Assembly: GCA_965222205.1 (NCBI GenBank)
Contig: OZ244932.1
Location: 310,001 to 374,000, forward strand
Direction: 5' to 3'
Length of the DNA stretch: 64,000 bases
Source of the DNA: RHLJ01 sp965222205
GTDB taxonomy: Bacteria > Bacteroidota > Rhodothermia > Balneolales > Balneolaceae
The position numbers and the translations under genes are program-made. Positions 17,307-26,650 of this stretch are shown piece by piece. A model generated the notes under the pieces. That model had not been told where the DNA came from and searched no databases. It was given only the letters and a program-made list of their open reading frames with translations. Within the stretch, counting starts at the first letter, position 1; the number at the start of each line of letters is the position of its first letter.

Positions 17307-19185
17307 AAACCCTCTCTGCTAGCTCCAACCATCTGAGTTCTTTTTCTTCGATTTTGTCTTTGGTGCTAGCATAGGATTGCGATAATTCCTGAAGTTTTTC
17401 ATAATCCTGTTCACTATTCATTTGAGTTTCAATCTCAGACTTAGTCGCCTCAAGCTGCTCAATCTCTTTTTCCAGTTTCTGGTATTCTTTCTTTTCGTTG
17501 AAGCTTAGCTTTTTGGATTCTTCAGGAGTTGATTCAACGTTCTTTTTAGTAGGCTTCTTTTTGGGACTTTCTTTTTCTTCTGATGAGACTCTGTCGATCT
17601 CATCTTTATACTCCTGGTAAGTTCCATTGAAATCTTTGATCACTCCATTTCCTTCAAATACAAAGTAATGGTCAACCAGATTATCCATAAAATATCGATC
17701 GTGAGAGACGATAATCAGGCATCCACCAAAATCTGCCAGAAATGATTCCAGTTTTTCCAGGGTGATGAGATCCAGATCGTTGGTAGGTTCATCCAGAATC
17801 AGAAAATTTGGGTTTTTAATAAGCACCATCATCAATCCAAGCCGGCGCTTTTCGCCACCACTAAGTTTAGCAACCGGGGTATATTGCATTTTAGAATCGA
17901 ACATAAAATGCTCCAGAAACTGAGATGCAGAAATGGTATCGCCATTCGAGAGCTCAATCACTTCGGCTACTTCCTTGATTACATCAATAACCCGCTCGCT
18001 CTCTTTGAACGAAATTCCCTGCTGTTTGTAGTGCCCATAAATGATGGTTTGTCCCGTCAGTACTTCTCCGGAATCCGGTTTTTCTTCACCGGTAATTATT
18101 TTCAGAAAAGTACTTTTTCCAACTCCATTCTTTCCAATAATCCCGATTTTCTCTCCTTTATTGAAGGAATATTCGAAGTCATTCAGAATAACCAGGTCAT
18201 CATATTTTTTATTCACCTTTTTGAGTTCCAGAACTTGCCCGCCTATTCGGGAAACACTCACATCCAATTGTATTTCTTGCTTTACTTTCCCTGATTTAGC
18301 CTTCTTTTCTGTTTCGTAAAAAGCATCTATCCTGGATTTGGATTTTGTTGTTCGGGCTTTTGGCTGCCTGCGCATCCATTCCAGTTCTTTTTTGGCAAGC
18401 TTTCCGGCTTTAGCTACCTCGGTAGCATACACTTCTTCCCGTTCAGCTTTTTTTTGAAGGAAGTAGTTGTAGTTTCCTTTGTGGTGATATAATTCTCCGT
18501 CTTCAATCTCCAGAATGTGATTACAGACCCGATCCAGAAAGTAGCGATCGTGAGTGACCATCAGCAAAGTCATGGTACTCTTGGTGAGATAAACTTCCAG
18601 CCACTCGATCATCTCAACATCCAGGTGGTTAGTGGGCTCGTCCAGAATCAATAAATCGGGTTCGTCTAACAAAGCAAAAGCAAGAGCCACCCGTTTTCTT
18701 TGCCCTCCTGAAAGCGATCCGATTTGCTGGTCTAAATCGTGAATATTTAAGTGCCCAAGAATTTGTTGGAGCCGTTGCTCATAATCCCAGGCATTTGCAG
18801 CATCCATCTGCGCGAGCGCTTTATCAAAAGCTTTCTGGGTTTCTTCAGAGTAGTTTTCAGATTGAGCTTCAACCGCTTTCTCATATCGGCGAACCACTTT
18901 CACCATTTCGTTATCACCATGCGTGATGAATTCGTTGATGGTCATTGCATCATCTAGTTCCGGCTCTTGCTCCAGAAGACTTACCCGGATTCCATTTCGC
19001 ACCATTACTTCTCCCGAATCCGGTTGTTCTACACCTGCAAGGATCTTCAGGAGTGTGGATTTTCCGGTTCCGTTCTGAGCAATAAGAGCTGTTTTATCTC
19101 CTTTTGAAATACCAAAAGTAAGCCCTTCAAACAGAAGCTTCAGTCCATATTTTTTGCTCAGATTTTCAGTGGAAAGATAGGTCAT
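17305..19185 (-). CDS. ABC-F family ATPase, Uup-like
   Basis: A 626-residue soluble protein with two ABC domains and no membrane segments. Domain 1: Walker A QNGTGKST, signature LSGGQ, Walker B LLILDEPTNHLD. Domain 2: Walker A KNGVGKST, signature LSGGE, Walker B FLILDEPTNDLD. The linker has the basic RTTKSKSRIDAFYE stretch, and a charged coiled-coil tail of about 90 residues follows the second domain (KLEKEIEQLEATKSEIE), as in Uup. ABC-F proteins act on ribosomes; Uup-type members affect translation and transposon precise excision. Antibiotic-resistance function is not implied by the sequence. Confidence 0.92.
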   Translation of the reverse strand: MTYLSTENLSKKYGLKLLFEGLTFGISKGDKTALIAQNGTGKSTLLKILAGVEQPDSGEVMVRNGIRVSLLEQEPELDDAMTINEFITHGDNEMVKVVRRYEKAVEAQSENYSEETQKAFDKALAQMDAANAWDYEQRLQQILGHLNIHDLDQQIGSLSGGQRKRVALAFALLDEPDLLILDEPTNHLDVEMIEWLEVYLTKSTMTLLMVTHDRYFLDRVCNHILEIEDGELYHHKGNYNYFLQKKAEREEVYATEVAKAGKLAKKELEWMRRQPKARTTKSKSRIDAFYETEKKAKSGKVKQEIQLDVSVSRIGGQVLELKKVNKKYDDLVILNDFEYSFNKGEKIGIIGKNGVGKSTFLKIITGEEKPDSGEVLTGQTIIYGHYKQQGISFKESERVIDVIKEVAEVIELSNGDTISASQFLEHFMFDSKMQYTPVAKLSGGEKRRLGLMMVLIKNPNFLILDEPTNDLDLITLEKLESFLADFGGCLIIVSHDRYFMDNLVDHYFVFEGNGVIKDFNGTYQEYKDEIDRVSSEEKESPKKKPTKKNVESTPEESKKLSFNEKKEYQKLEKEIEQLEATKSEIETQMNSEQDYEKLQELSQSYASTKDKIEEKELRWLELAERV

Positions 19186-19226
19186 TGAAGAGTCTAGTCT
19201 ATGTGAGACGAGAAATAGAAATGAAC

Positions 19227-21863
19227 CTATTCCTCAATCTTATTAATTGTCCAGCAGCGGAGGCCTTCCCGGGTTTGAGCGATAAGTTCTTTTTGGCCAT
19301 CTCCGTTCAGATCGGCAATTATAGGGTATTTCATGCCTGAAGTTGGGATATTGAAAATCCTGCGATCCGTTAAAATCTCCCAGGCAAATAGTCTTCCAAA
19401 ATCGGCTAAAGCGACCAACTCCATATCTCCATCCCCGTTGATATCTATGATTTGTGGGGCCATAGTATTTGATGCTGGCTGACCAAGACTATGAGTAACC
19501 TTCAGTTCTCCGATCGGGTTGAACATAAAAATGGAGCCATTGGCACTTTGGGTAACATATAAATCAGAACGGTAAAAGCGGACACTGTCTCTTAATAAAA
19601 CATTTGGCTCTACCGAAAAGCTGGTGAGTTGATTATTAGTTGCATACACGGATTTAATCGAAATTGAATCCATCTGGATGCTTATAGCAAGCGAATCTTT
19701 AAAATCGGGTTGTTTCCCAATAGAATAAACGTATCCATCTGTAGCCGAGCCCAATATTTGATCATTAAAAATGTAGGGGGAGCTGGTGAAACTGGCATTG
19801 GTAAAGGTAGGATAGCCGGGCCGAATCCCACCACTTCGTAGCCAGCTATGAAGAATATTTTGTGAATATGCCCATATAGACCACGTTCCATCAACCTGGG
19901 TAAACACAGGCTTAGTGTTCACAATGGTATTCGTGAACTGAGGCCAGCCACGAACATTTTGTCCACGGCCATCAATCACATGAATTCTTCGGTTTTCAGT
20001 TGCTACGATAATCTCAGGAATCCCGTTTCTGAGCACATCGGTAACCACGATGGGAGCGCTGATTCGTTCTCCAATCTCCAGTGGGAATTGCGGGAGCAGG
20101 TTTCCCCCCTCATTCCATGCATAGATTTTTGTGCCAGCCGCAAGCAGAATAATAGGCTGTCCATTCCCGTACCAGTCGTAGAGCACAGGGCTTCCAACCG
20201 GTACATCGCCATTGGTACTGGCGTTCATTACCACAGTCCCGTCAAATGCCAGCGCACGAACATTCCCTGCTCTGGTTGAAAAGATAATTTCTTCGGTTGA
20301 GCTCCCGACAATATTCGCTAATACAGGTTTGCCTGAGAGCTCTTCCCCATTTATAGGAAGAACCCATAATTCATCATAAGGTTGAGTGGAGCCTTCTTCG
20401 GTGATGGATTTAAAATTGAAGCTCACCGAATTTGAATTAGGAACCTGAGAAAACGACATCATAGTGATATCATATTGGCCGATCAGTCCTGTCAGGGTAG
20501 TCCGAGGCATGAGGTAAGGTTCAATGAATTTCAGGAAATCATCCGTGTACGACCACACAAAGCCGCTTATTTCGGAAGGCGAGTTCCTTCGGGCAGAAGA
20601 ATAAGTTTCGTTGTAGTAAATAACCCGGCGTCTGTTTCTGTCGGATTCCACACTCTCAGAAAGCCCTCTTCGTTTCGAGATTACAGCTACATCTCTCGAA
20701 AAAGAAAGGTAGAAATCGGTAAAAGGAACCAGTTCAGACCCGACAAGTTGCGCCAGTACTTCACTTTGAATGTAATAGGAGTTCCCTGTTTGTTCGATCA
20801 GGCCTTGTTCTGCAAAATCATCAATTGTATTCCTAAATGCGTTAACACTCTGCAGCTTTCTCAGAAATAAGTATTCCCCGGCAGCGAGTAAACCTGATTC
20901 AGGAAAAGTTACCACTGCAAACTCACGATCGGTAGCCAACGCCAGATCCCGATAGGTATCAGAATCAGAGATTAACAGAGAATCAACCCGTGAAAGAGAA
21001 CCGGATGGATTCTCGGGTATGAGTTTGGGCTGAAGCCTGAAAATTCCAAAAGCGGCTGCGTTACTTGCTATAAACCGGTCCAGGGTGATGGCTCTGTTCT
21101 CAGAAGTAAGCGCCTGGATTAATTCAGATCTTGTTGTGTCTTTTAAATCCAGCGTTCCTGAAAAATCGAAAGCGGGATTGGTGTTTTCGGAAGGAGTAAA
21201 GCTCAGTGAAGTTGGTTGTATTCCCGTAAAAGAACCCATTACCGATGGGCGGAATGTCACCTGAGTAAACTGTTGTACCCAGTGATCAAGGTGTTCCGAA
21301 TTTACAATAAGCTGCCCCGGAGCAGGTTCAGTATCAATTTCCATGCTTTTACTGATTCCGGAATAAGCCCGTAATGAATTTTCAACAGCCCGGCTCGAAG
21401 GAGAAGCTACCAGCCAATCATGAATCTGAGCCACAAAAAGTTGATACTCTCGAATGTTTACCTTGTGAATATTAATGCCCGAAAAAGAGTAATTGTTTTG
21501 CTCAAAAGGCTCGTAAAAAGCAGAAACCCACTCTTCAATTTCCTGGCTGGTTTCGCTGATCCAAAGAAACTGTGACTCGGTTGAAGCAGCCGGATAGAGA
21601 ACCAAAGCTTTTAAATCCAGCTTTTCAGTAAGCATAGAATCAATTTCCAACAACTGTTGAAGTGCAGTAGGGGTCAAATCATCTAAAATAGGAGCGTATT
21701 CTGCCTGAGAAATATCGCTAAGTTCTACTCCGGTTTTAGGAACGATCAGGAAAGTTGACTCCTCAGGAATTAATCTGATCCAGTTTCGTTCTGGAGTGGC
21801 ATTGCATCCCAATAAAACGACAATGAAAAAAAAGGTAATGATTGAGCAAAGAGTACGTTGCAT
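19227..21863 (-). CDS. Large lipoprotein with C-terminal propeller repeats
   Basis: The 878-residue protein has a lipoprotein signal (VVLLGC, lipidation at Cys20). Residues ~25-480 are an unrecognised region with strands and helices, possibly a surface-facing or periplasmic domain. Residues ~490-878 contain PQQ/FG-GAP-like blades with Asp-rich loops such as INGDGDMELVALADFGRLFAWE and LNGDGQKELIAQTREG, forming a probable Ca2+-binding beta-propeller. It is divergent from the BatA-like gene (111-base gap) and ends 41 bases from the ABC-F gene, on the same strand. No enzymatic motif is seen; a binding or scaffold role in the envelope is inferred. Confidence 0.65.
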   Translation of the reverse strand: MQRTLCSIITFFFIVVLLGCNATPERNWIRLIPEESTFLIVPKTGVELSDISQAEYAPILDDLTPTALQQLLEIDSMLTEKLDLKALVLYPAASTESQFLWISETSQEIEEWVSAFYEPFEQNNYSFSGINIHKVNIREYQLFVAQIHDWLVASPSSRAVENSLRAYSGISKSMEIDTEPAPGQLIVNSEHLDHWVQQFTQVTFRPSVMGSFTGIQPTSLSFTPSENTNPAFDFSGTLDLKDTTRSELIQALTSENRAITLDRFIASNAAAFGIFRLQPKLIPENPSGSLSRVDSLLISDSDTYRDLALATDREFAVVTFPESGLLAAGEYLFLRKLQSVNAFRNTIDDFAEQGLIEQTGNSYYIQSEVLAQLVGSELVPFTDFYLSFSRDVAVISKRRGLSESVESDRNRRRVIYYNETYSSARRNSPSEISGFVWSYTDDFLKFIEPYLMPRTTLTGLIGQYDITMMSFSQVPNSNSVSFNFKSITEEGSTQPYDELWVLPINGEELSGKPVLANIVGSSTEEIIFSTRAGNVRALAFDGTVVMNASTNGDVPVGSPVLYDWYGNGQPIILLAAGTKIYAWNEGGNLLPQFPLEIGERISAPIVVTDVLRNGIPEIIVATENRRIHVIDGRGQNVRGWPQFTNTIVNTKPVFTQVDGTWSIWAYSQNILHSWLRSGGIRPGYPTFTNASFTSSPYIFNDQILGSATDGYVYSIGKQPDFKDSLAISIQMDSISIKSVYATNNQLTSFSVEPNVLLRDSVRFYRSDLYVTQSANGSIFMFNPIGELKVTHSLGQPASNTMAPQIIDINGDGDMELVALADFGRLFAWEILTDRRIFNIPTSGMKYPIIADLNGDGQKELIAQTREGLRCWTINKIEE

Positions 21864-21974
21864 GAATGGAATTAGACCGTCCTTTTTTGAATATTACAAT
21901 ACGTAGTTAATGCACGGGAATCCAAAAAGTTCCTTCGTTACTATTTCCACAAAATAACATTTTTTCTGAGCTAA

Positions 21975-24068
21975 ATGAGTTTTTTAAGCCCGCTTTTTTT
22001 GATTGCAGTTTCAGCCATCGGGCTACCGCTTATAATTCATCTTTTGAATTTAAGAAGACCGCAACGGGTTGAATTCTCAACACTGGCTTTTTTTGAGGCA
22101 CTTCAAAAAACCACCATCCGTAAAATCAGAATTAAACGCTACTTATTGTTGCTCTTAAGATTATTTGCAATCGCCTGCTTAGCGATTGTGCTTGCACGCC
22201 CTTTTTTACCACCGGGCTTAAGTGGTTCGGCCAATAGTCAAGCCCCGGCACTGAATGCTATTTTGATTGATAATAGCATTAGCATGAGCAGGATCGGGGA
22301 TAAAGGTCCTTTGATTGAACAGGCTAAAAGTATTGTGAAGTCGATCGAAGCTTCATCAAAAGAAGATGATCGGTTTATATTGCAGGTGACAAACGGTGCA
22401 GCTCAATATTCGACCATTGTAGGGCATAACCAACTGCTGCGCAGGATCGAAGAAATTGACGTTATTTCGGCCGGGAATTATACCAACGAGCGAATTGAAG
22501 ACCTGTATAGAGTGCTGAACGAAGCTCCGTATCAAAATAAACGACTGTTTATCCTTGGGGATGGTCAATCAAGCCAGTTCGATGGAGAGTTCCCCGAAAC
22601 TGATGACCGATCGATCACGACCAGCTATATCAATCTGGGAGAAGTTAATGTTCAGAACACAGTGGTTACCAGCCTGGAATCTTCTACTAATATGATTGGT
22701 GCAAAATTACCAGTCAACCTTACGGTAACGGTTGGGAATAAGGGCGATGTTCCCATTGCTAATCAATTTGTGTCGTTAGAATTTTCAGGCAGCCTAGTGG
22801 GTCAGTACTCTCTCTCAATGGAAGCGAATTCGAGTCGAACATTTAGTTTCGAAGTTGTCCCTCAATCAGTGGGTTCAACCAATGGAAAAGTAATTATTGA
22901 AGGGGATGAGTTTCCTCAGGATAATGAGTATTTCTTCACCATCCAGGTCCCCGAAACCCGGAGAATTTTATGGGTGAAAGAAGAAACCTCCGTCACAGCT
23001 TCGCTGGAATCGTATACCGGAGTGGTACTTGAAGCTTCAGGAAATAACGATGCTCAACTTATGTACGAAGAGGCCGGAGTTGAAGTACTGGGCACAAACG
23101 AAATTTCAGAGTACGATGCGATCATATTGGATGGAGTTAAAACGATTCCAGAATTTGGGTTTAGTAATCTTCTGGATTTTGTAGAGGGAGGAAGTGGGCT
23201 CATTTTTTATCCTTCTGAAAGTGGAGATATTCGGAATTACAATGACTTTATGCGCCAGTTTAATGTAGGTGATTTTGAAGGGATAGTGGGGGAATATGCT
23301 TCATTTAAGGCCGTTGCTAAAGGAAGTGAAGTTCAGGAAGATCACCCTGTTTTCGCAGGATTATTCGAACGTGATGAAAATGAAGATCTCAGAATCGCCG
23401 ACCCGGATGTGTATTACTATTATAAACTAAAGCCATCTTCATCTCCTGGCGGGTTTAATATTCTTACACTCAACTCCGGCGACCCATTAATTCGGGAGAA
23501 GCGATTTGGGGAAGGAAAATTGATTATATCTACGGTTGGGAACTCACCTGGCTGGTCTAACTTTTCCGTAAAACCGTTGTATGCGCCATTGTACTACAGA
23601 ACATTGTTGTATGCCGCCGCATCTGATGAAGGGGGATTTGCTGATCATAAGTTGGGCGAAATGTTTAGCTGGTCAGGCGACTTAGATGCAGAAAAGGTTT
23701 CGATTAAGGTTAATGAAGAAACCGTGATTCCTGATGCGCGTATTGAAGCAACCGGGGCACAGTTAACTTATCCTGCGGAGGCATGGGAACCGGGCTGGGT
23801 AACTATTACGGATGAAAATCGTGAGTACTCTGTGTCAGTTAACCTTGAAAGGAATGAATCAGACTTCGCTAATCAAAACATAGAATCAATATTAGATCAG
23901 GTTGCCTATGTGGATGCATCTGATTTAGAAGAAGAATCGTTAGAAGCAGAGATAAAAGCTTCGGGATTTGGACGTGAGATTTGGAGCTGGTTTATGTTAG
24001 CAGGATTGCTTTTTTTAGTGATGGAATCCTTGCTATCGGTACTTTATAAGGCAGAAAAAATAACTTAA
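21975..24068 (+). CDS. BatA-domain membrane protein with VWA domain
   Basis: The 697-residue protein starts with the BatA N-terminal module (TIGR02226-like): a first TM (FLSPLFLIAVSAIGLPLIIH), the LLNLRRPQRVEFSTLAFF stretch, and a second TM near residues 56-76. A von Willebrand A domain follows with the MIDAS motif Asp99-x-Ser101-x-Ser103. A large extracytoplasmic region and a C-terminal TM (WFMLAGLLFLVMESLLSVLY) complete it. Relatives sit in Bat (aerotolerance) or MoxR/DUF58 clusters; no moxR is present here, so function is unclear. Its stop overlaps the next start (TAATG), indicating translational coupling. Confidence 0.78.
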   Translation: MSFLSPLFLIAVSAIGLPLIIHLLNLRRPQRVEFSTLAFFEALQKTTIRKIRIKRYLLLLLRLFAIACLAIVLARPFLPPGLSGSANSQAPALNAILIDNSISMSRIGDKGPLIEQAKSIVKSIEASSKEDDRFILQVTNGAAQYSTIVGHNQLLRRIEEIDVISAGNYTNERIEDLYRVLNEAPYQNKRLFILGDGQSSQFDGEFPETDDRSITTSYINLGEVNVQNTVVTSLESSTNMIGAKLPVNLTVTVGNKGDVPIANQFVSLEFSGSLVGQYSLSMEANSSRTFSFEVVPQSVGSTNGKVIIEGDEFPQDNEYFFTIQVPETRRILWVKEETSVTASLESYTGVVLEASGNNDAQLMYEEAGVEVLGTNEISEYDAIILDGVKTIPEFGFSNLLDFVEGGSGLIFYPSESGDIRNYNDFMRQFNVGDFEGIVGEYASFKAVAKGSEVQEDHPVFAGLFERDENEDLRIADPDVYYYYKLKPSSSPGGFNILTLNSGDPLIREKRFGEGKLIISTVGNSPGWSNFSVKPLYAPLYYRTLLYAAASDEGGFADHKLGEMFSWSGDLDAEKVSIKVNEETVIPDARIEATGAQLTYPAEAWEPGWVTITDENREYSVSVNLERNESDFANQNIESILDQVAYVDASDLEEESLEAEIKASGFGREIWSWFMLAGLLFLVMESLLSVLYKAEKIT

Positions 24069-24652
24069 TGAAAGAAATACTCCTCATATTTTTTTACGGA
24101 ACAGTGGTACTCTTTACCGTGGCATCCACACTACTTGCGGGATATTCTCTTCAGAATAAATTCCGTTTACGAAATGTGCGACTTAATTGGCGTGCAGGCA
24201 AAATGAGAGGGTATCCTTTATTCGCCACAGTGTTTCTTGGGTTGATTGGAGCACTTGGTTCGGTCGTGTACTTAATTGGCGATACAGCAAATTATACCAT
24301 TTTCGCTGCTTACTTCTGGGTTGGATGCATGTGGTTTATTTCCAGCTATCTTGCTTCGAAGCATTATATAACGGATCACGGAATTGTAAAAAACCTGAAT
24401 GAACCATCTCAAACAATTCCCTGGTTCCAGGTCATGGATTTTGTGGAGCGTGAAAGCCTCCATGGCTCGGAGTTTACTTTTACCTATTCAGAGATGAACA
24501 AAACGTTAACCAAAGGCTATAAACAGTTACGACTTTTTGTGCCTGTAGCAAAACGCAAAGCTTTCAAAAAAGTGGTATCTTTGAAGCTGAAATCACGTTT
24601 TGAGGAAGAGTCACTTCCCAAAATTGATCTCAGGAGAATTCAAGAAGAATAA
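24068..24652 (+). CDS. Conserved membrane protein, PH-like C-terminal part
   Basis: A 194-residue protein of unknown function. Three or four hydrophobic segments (residues ~3-25, 50-70, 76-97) are followed by a cytosolic domain with alternating strands (HYITDHGIVKNLNEPSQTIPWFQVMDFVE), which resembles bacterial PH (bPH2/DUF5673-like) domains; this is a guess from pattern. The start overlaps the stop of the BatA-like gene by one base, and hflX begins 11 bases downstream, so it belongs to this operon and may work with the VWA protein. Confidence 0.6.
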   Translation: MKEILLIFFYGTVVLFTVASTLLAGYSLQNKFRLRNVRLNWRAGKMRGYPLFATVFLGLIGALGSVVYLIGDTANYTIFAAYFWVGCMWFISSYLASKHYITDHGIVKNLNEPSQTIPWFQVMDFVERESLHGSEFTFTYSEMNKTLTKGYKQLRLFVPVAKRKAFKKVVSLKLKSRFEEESLPKIDLRRIQEE

Positions 24653-24663
24653 AAGGATACTGA

Positions 24664-25953
24664 TTGCTAGACGACGTTAAAAATTCAGATATAGAGAAAG
24701 AACGAGTAATGCTGGTGGGACTTTATGGTCCCGATACCTCCCGCCGCCAAGCCGAAGAATATTTAGAGGAGCTGGAAATGCTCACCGATACAGCAGGAGG
24801 AGTAACAGTAGAAAAAGTACTTCAAAACCGAACCCGGCCTGATGTCTCTACTTATGTTGGAAAAGGAAAACTGCAGGAGTTAAAAGGTCAGATGAAGGGA
24901 CTGAATATCGGGACTATTATTTTTGATGACGACCTTTCTCCAACTCAAATCAGAAATGTAGAAGCGGGTACCGATGCGAAAGTCCTAGACCGAAGTGCAC
25001 TGATCCTGGATATATTTGCCTCACGGGCAAAGACCTCAGCCGCCAAAACACAGGTTGAGCTGGCTCAGCTTCAATACTTGCTTCCAAGGTTGACCCGATA
25101 TTGGACTCACCTTTCCCGTCAGAGTGGTGGAATTGGTACAAAAGGTCCTGGTGAAACTCAGATTGAGACAGATAGAAGAATTATCGGGCAACGTATCGGC
25201 GTATTGAAAAGTAAGCTAGAGAAACTGGATCGCCAGAGAACCACACAGCGAAAAAGTCGTGAAGGAATGACAAGAATTTCATTGGTTGGATATACCAATG
25301 CAGGCAAATCCACCTTAATGAATGCTTTCACAGAAAGCAATGTGCTGGCAGAAAATCGTTTATTTGCTACACTCGATTCAACAGTGCGGCGCCATCAACT
25401 CGAAAACCATGAAGTACTGCTCTCAGATACAGTTGGGTTCATAAGAAAGCTTCCCCATAATTTGATAGAAAGCTTTAAATCTACGTTGGATGAGGTGCGG
25501 GAAGCTGATATTCTTCTTCATGTTGTTGACGGTTCTTCAAATATGGCCCACGAGTATATCGATGTGGTTGATACTACGCTGGAAGAGCTCGATGCCACCA
25601 ACACACGAACGATATTAGTGCTCAACAAAGTAGACAAAATGGATGCCGAACAGATCGCGTATATGCGTGACGAATATCCGGGAGCATGTTTTGTGTCTGC
25701 TGAACGGGGAATTGGCCTATCCGAGCTTGAAGCTAAAATTGAAGAGTTGATCGAGGATAATTACATTACAGAAACACTTCAGATTCCGGCATCAAAATAT
25801 AAAGCGGTTGCCTTTATTCATGAAAACGCCACGGTTGAGCACGAAGAATATGTGGGAAGCGATGTGAAACTCACGTTTAGTATTGCCAAAAAAGATTTTA
25901 AGCAATTATCCCATTTGTTAAATACTATTGGAGAGGAAAAAGAAGTTATCTAG
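24664..25953 (+). CDS. hflX: GTPase HflX
   Basis: HflX is a ribosome-binding GTPase that splits stalled or hibernating ribosomes. The 429-residue protein has the N-terminal HflX domain (LVGLYGPDTSRRQAEEYLEEL, RPDVSTYVGKGKL), the helical linker with SRQSGGIGTKGPGETQIE, and a G domain with G1 GYTNAGKST, G3 DTVGF, and G4 NKVD. A short C-terminal domain follows. The start is a TTG at 24664 with AAAAGGA a few bases upstream; the ATG at 24712 would cut the N-terminal strand. It lies in the co-directional run from the BatA-like gene, 2 bases before the CBS gene. Confidence 0.95.
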   Translation: MLDDVKNSDIEKERVMLVGLYGPDTSRRQAEEYLEELEMLTDTAGGVTVEKVLQNRTRPDVSTYVGKGKLQELKGQMKGLNIGTIIFDDDLSPTQIRNVEAGTDAKVLDRSALILDIFASRAKTSAAKTQVELAQLQYLLPRLTRYWTHLSRQSGGIGTKGPGETQIETDRRIIGQRIGVLKSKLEKLDRQRTTQRKSREGMTRISLVGYTNAGKSTLMNAFTESNVLAENRLFATLDSTVRRHQLENHEVLLSDTVGFIRKLPHNLIESFKSTLDEVREADILLHVVDGSSNMAHEYIDVVDTTLEELDATNTRTILVLNKVDKMDAEQIAYMRDEYPGACFVSAERGIGLSELEAKIEELIEDNYITETLQIPASKYKAVAFIHENATVEHEEYVGSDVKLTFSIAKKDFKQLSHLLNTIGEEKEVI

Positions 25954-25955
25954 GC

Positions 25956-26618
25956 ATGCAAGTACGTGAAATTTTAAATACAGACATCGCCCCGCTTAAG
26001 AGTACAGATACGGTAGCTCTGGCATTAACAAAGCTGGATTTACTTCATACCACAAAGTTCCCGGTTGTAGATGAAGGTAAATTGGTAGGTATGGTTTCCT
26101 TAGAGACTCTGATTGAGGTTGAGAACGAAGACGTTCTAATACAACAGGTTCCTCTCGATGACAATATATCTTTACCTCAGGAGCAGCATCTGTTTGAGGC
26201 CACTCGTAAGATGCTATCCCACGAACTTTTTATTCTCCCTGTTATAGACGGAGAGAGTAATTTTTTGGGTATGATTAAAAAAAGGGAAGTGTTAGAAGCA
26301 CTTGGGAATCTGTTCAATCTGGAATCATTTGGATCAGTTCTTACTATAGAAATGATGCCATATGATTTTACGCTTTCCGAGATAATCCGGATTATAGAAT
26401 CAGAAAATGCTAAAATTCTTGGCGTAGCAGTACAAAAACCAGGCGAGACTAATGACTTTTATAGAGTTTCAGTAAAATTAAGTATTGAAGATTCTTCTGC
26501 GGTAAGTTTAGCATTACAGCGCTACGGCTATGTGGTAACATCTCAAGTAAGCAGTGCTACCATGGAAAAAGATTTTTCTGACAGAGCTGACGAACTTATT
26601 CGCTATCTTGACATATAA
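25956..26618 (+). CDS. Tandem CBS-domain protein (AcuB-like)
   Basis: A 220-residue soluble protein with two CBS motifs in residues ~1-125 (KFPVVDEGKLVGMVS; LFILPVIDGESNFLGMI) that would bind an adenosyl ligand. The C-terminal ~90 residues (MPYDFTLSEIIRIIESENAKILGV ... RYGYVV) look like an ACT-type regulatory domain, as in AcuB-type proteins. It starts 2 bases after hflX and ends 32 bases before the TPR gene. A ligand-sensing role is likely; the controlled target is unknown. Confidence 0.8.
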   Translation: MQVREILNTDIAPLKSTDTVALALTKLDLLHTTKFPVVDEGKLVGMVSLETLIEVENEDVLIQQVPLDDNISLPQEQHLFEATRKMLSHELFILPVIDGESNFLGMIKKREVLEALGNLFNLESFGSVLTIEMMPYDFTLSEIIRIIESENAKILGVAVQKPGETNDFYRVSVKLSIEDSSAVSLALQRYGYVVTSQVSSATMEKDFSDRADELIRYLDI

Positions 26619-26650
26619 GGAGTAAACCTAACCCATATTTCGCAACCTCA

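Noticed and set aside
17305..19185. Antibiotic-resistance ABC-F
   Set aside because: The coiled-coil tail and linker fit the Uup housekeeping type; nothing in the sequence points to ribosome protection.
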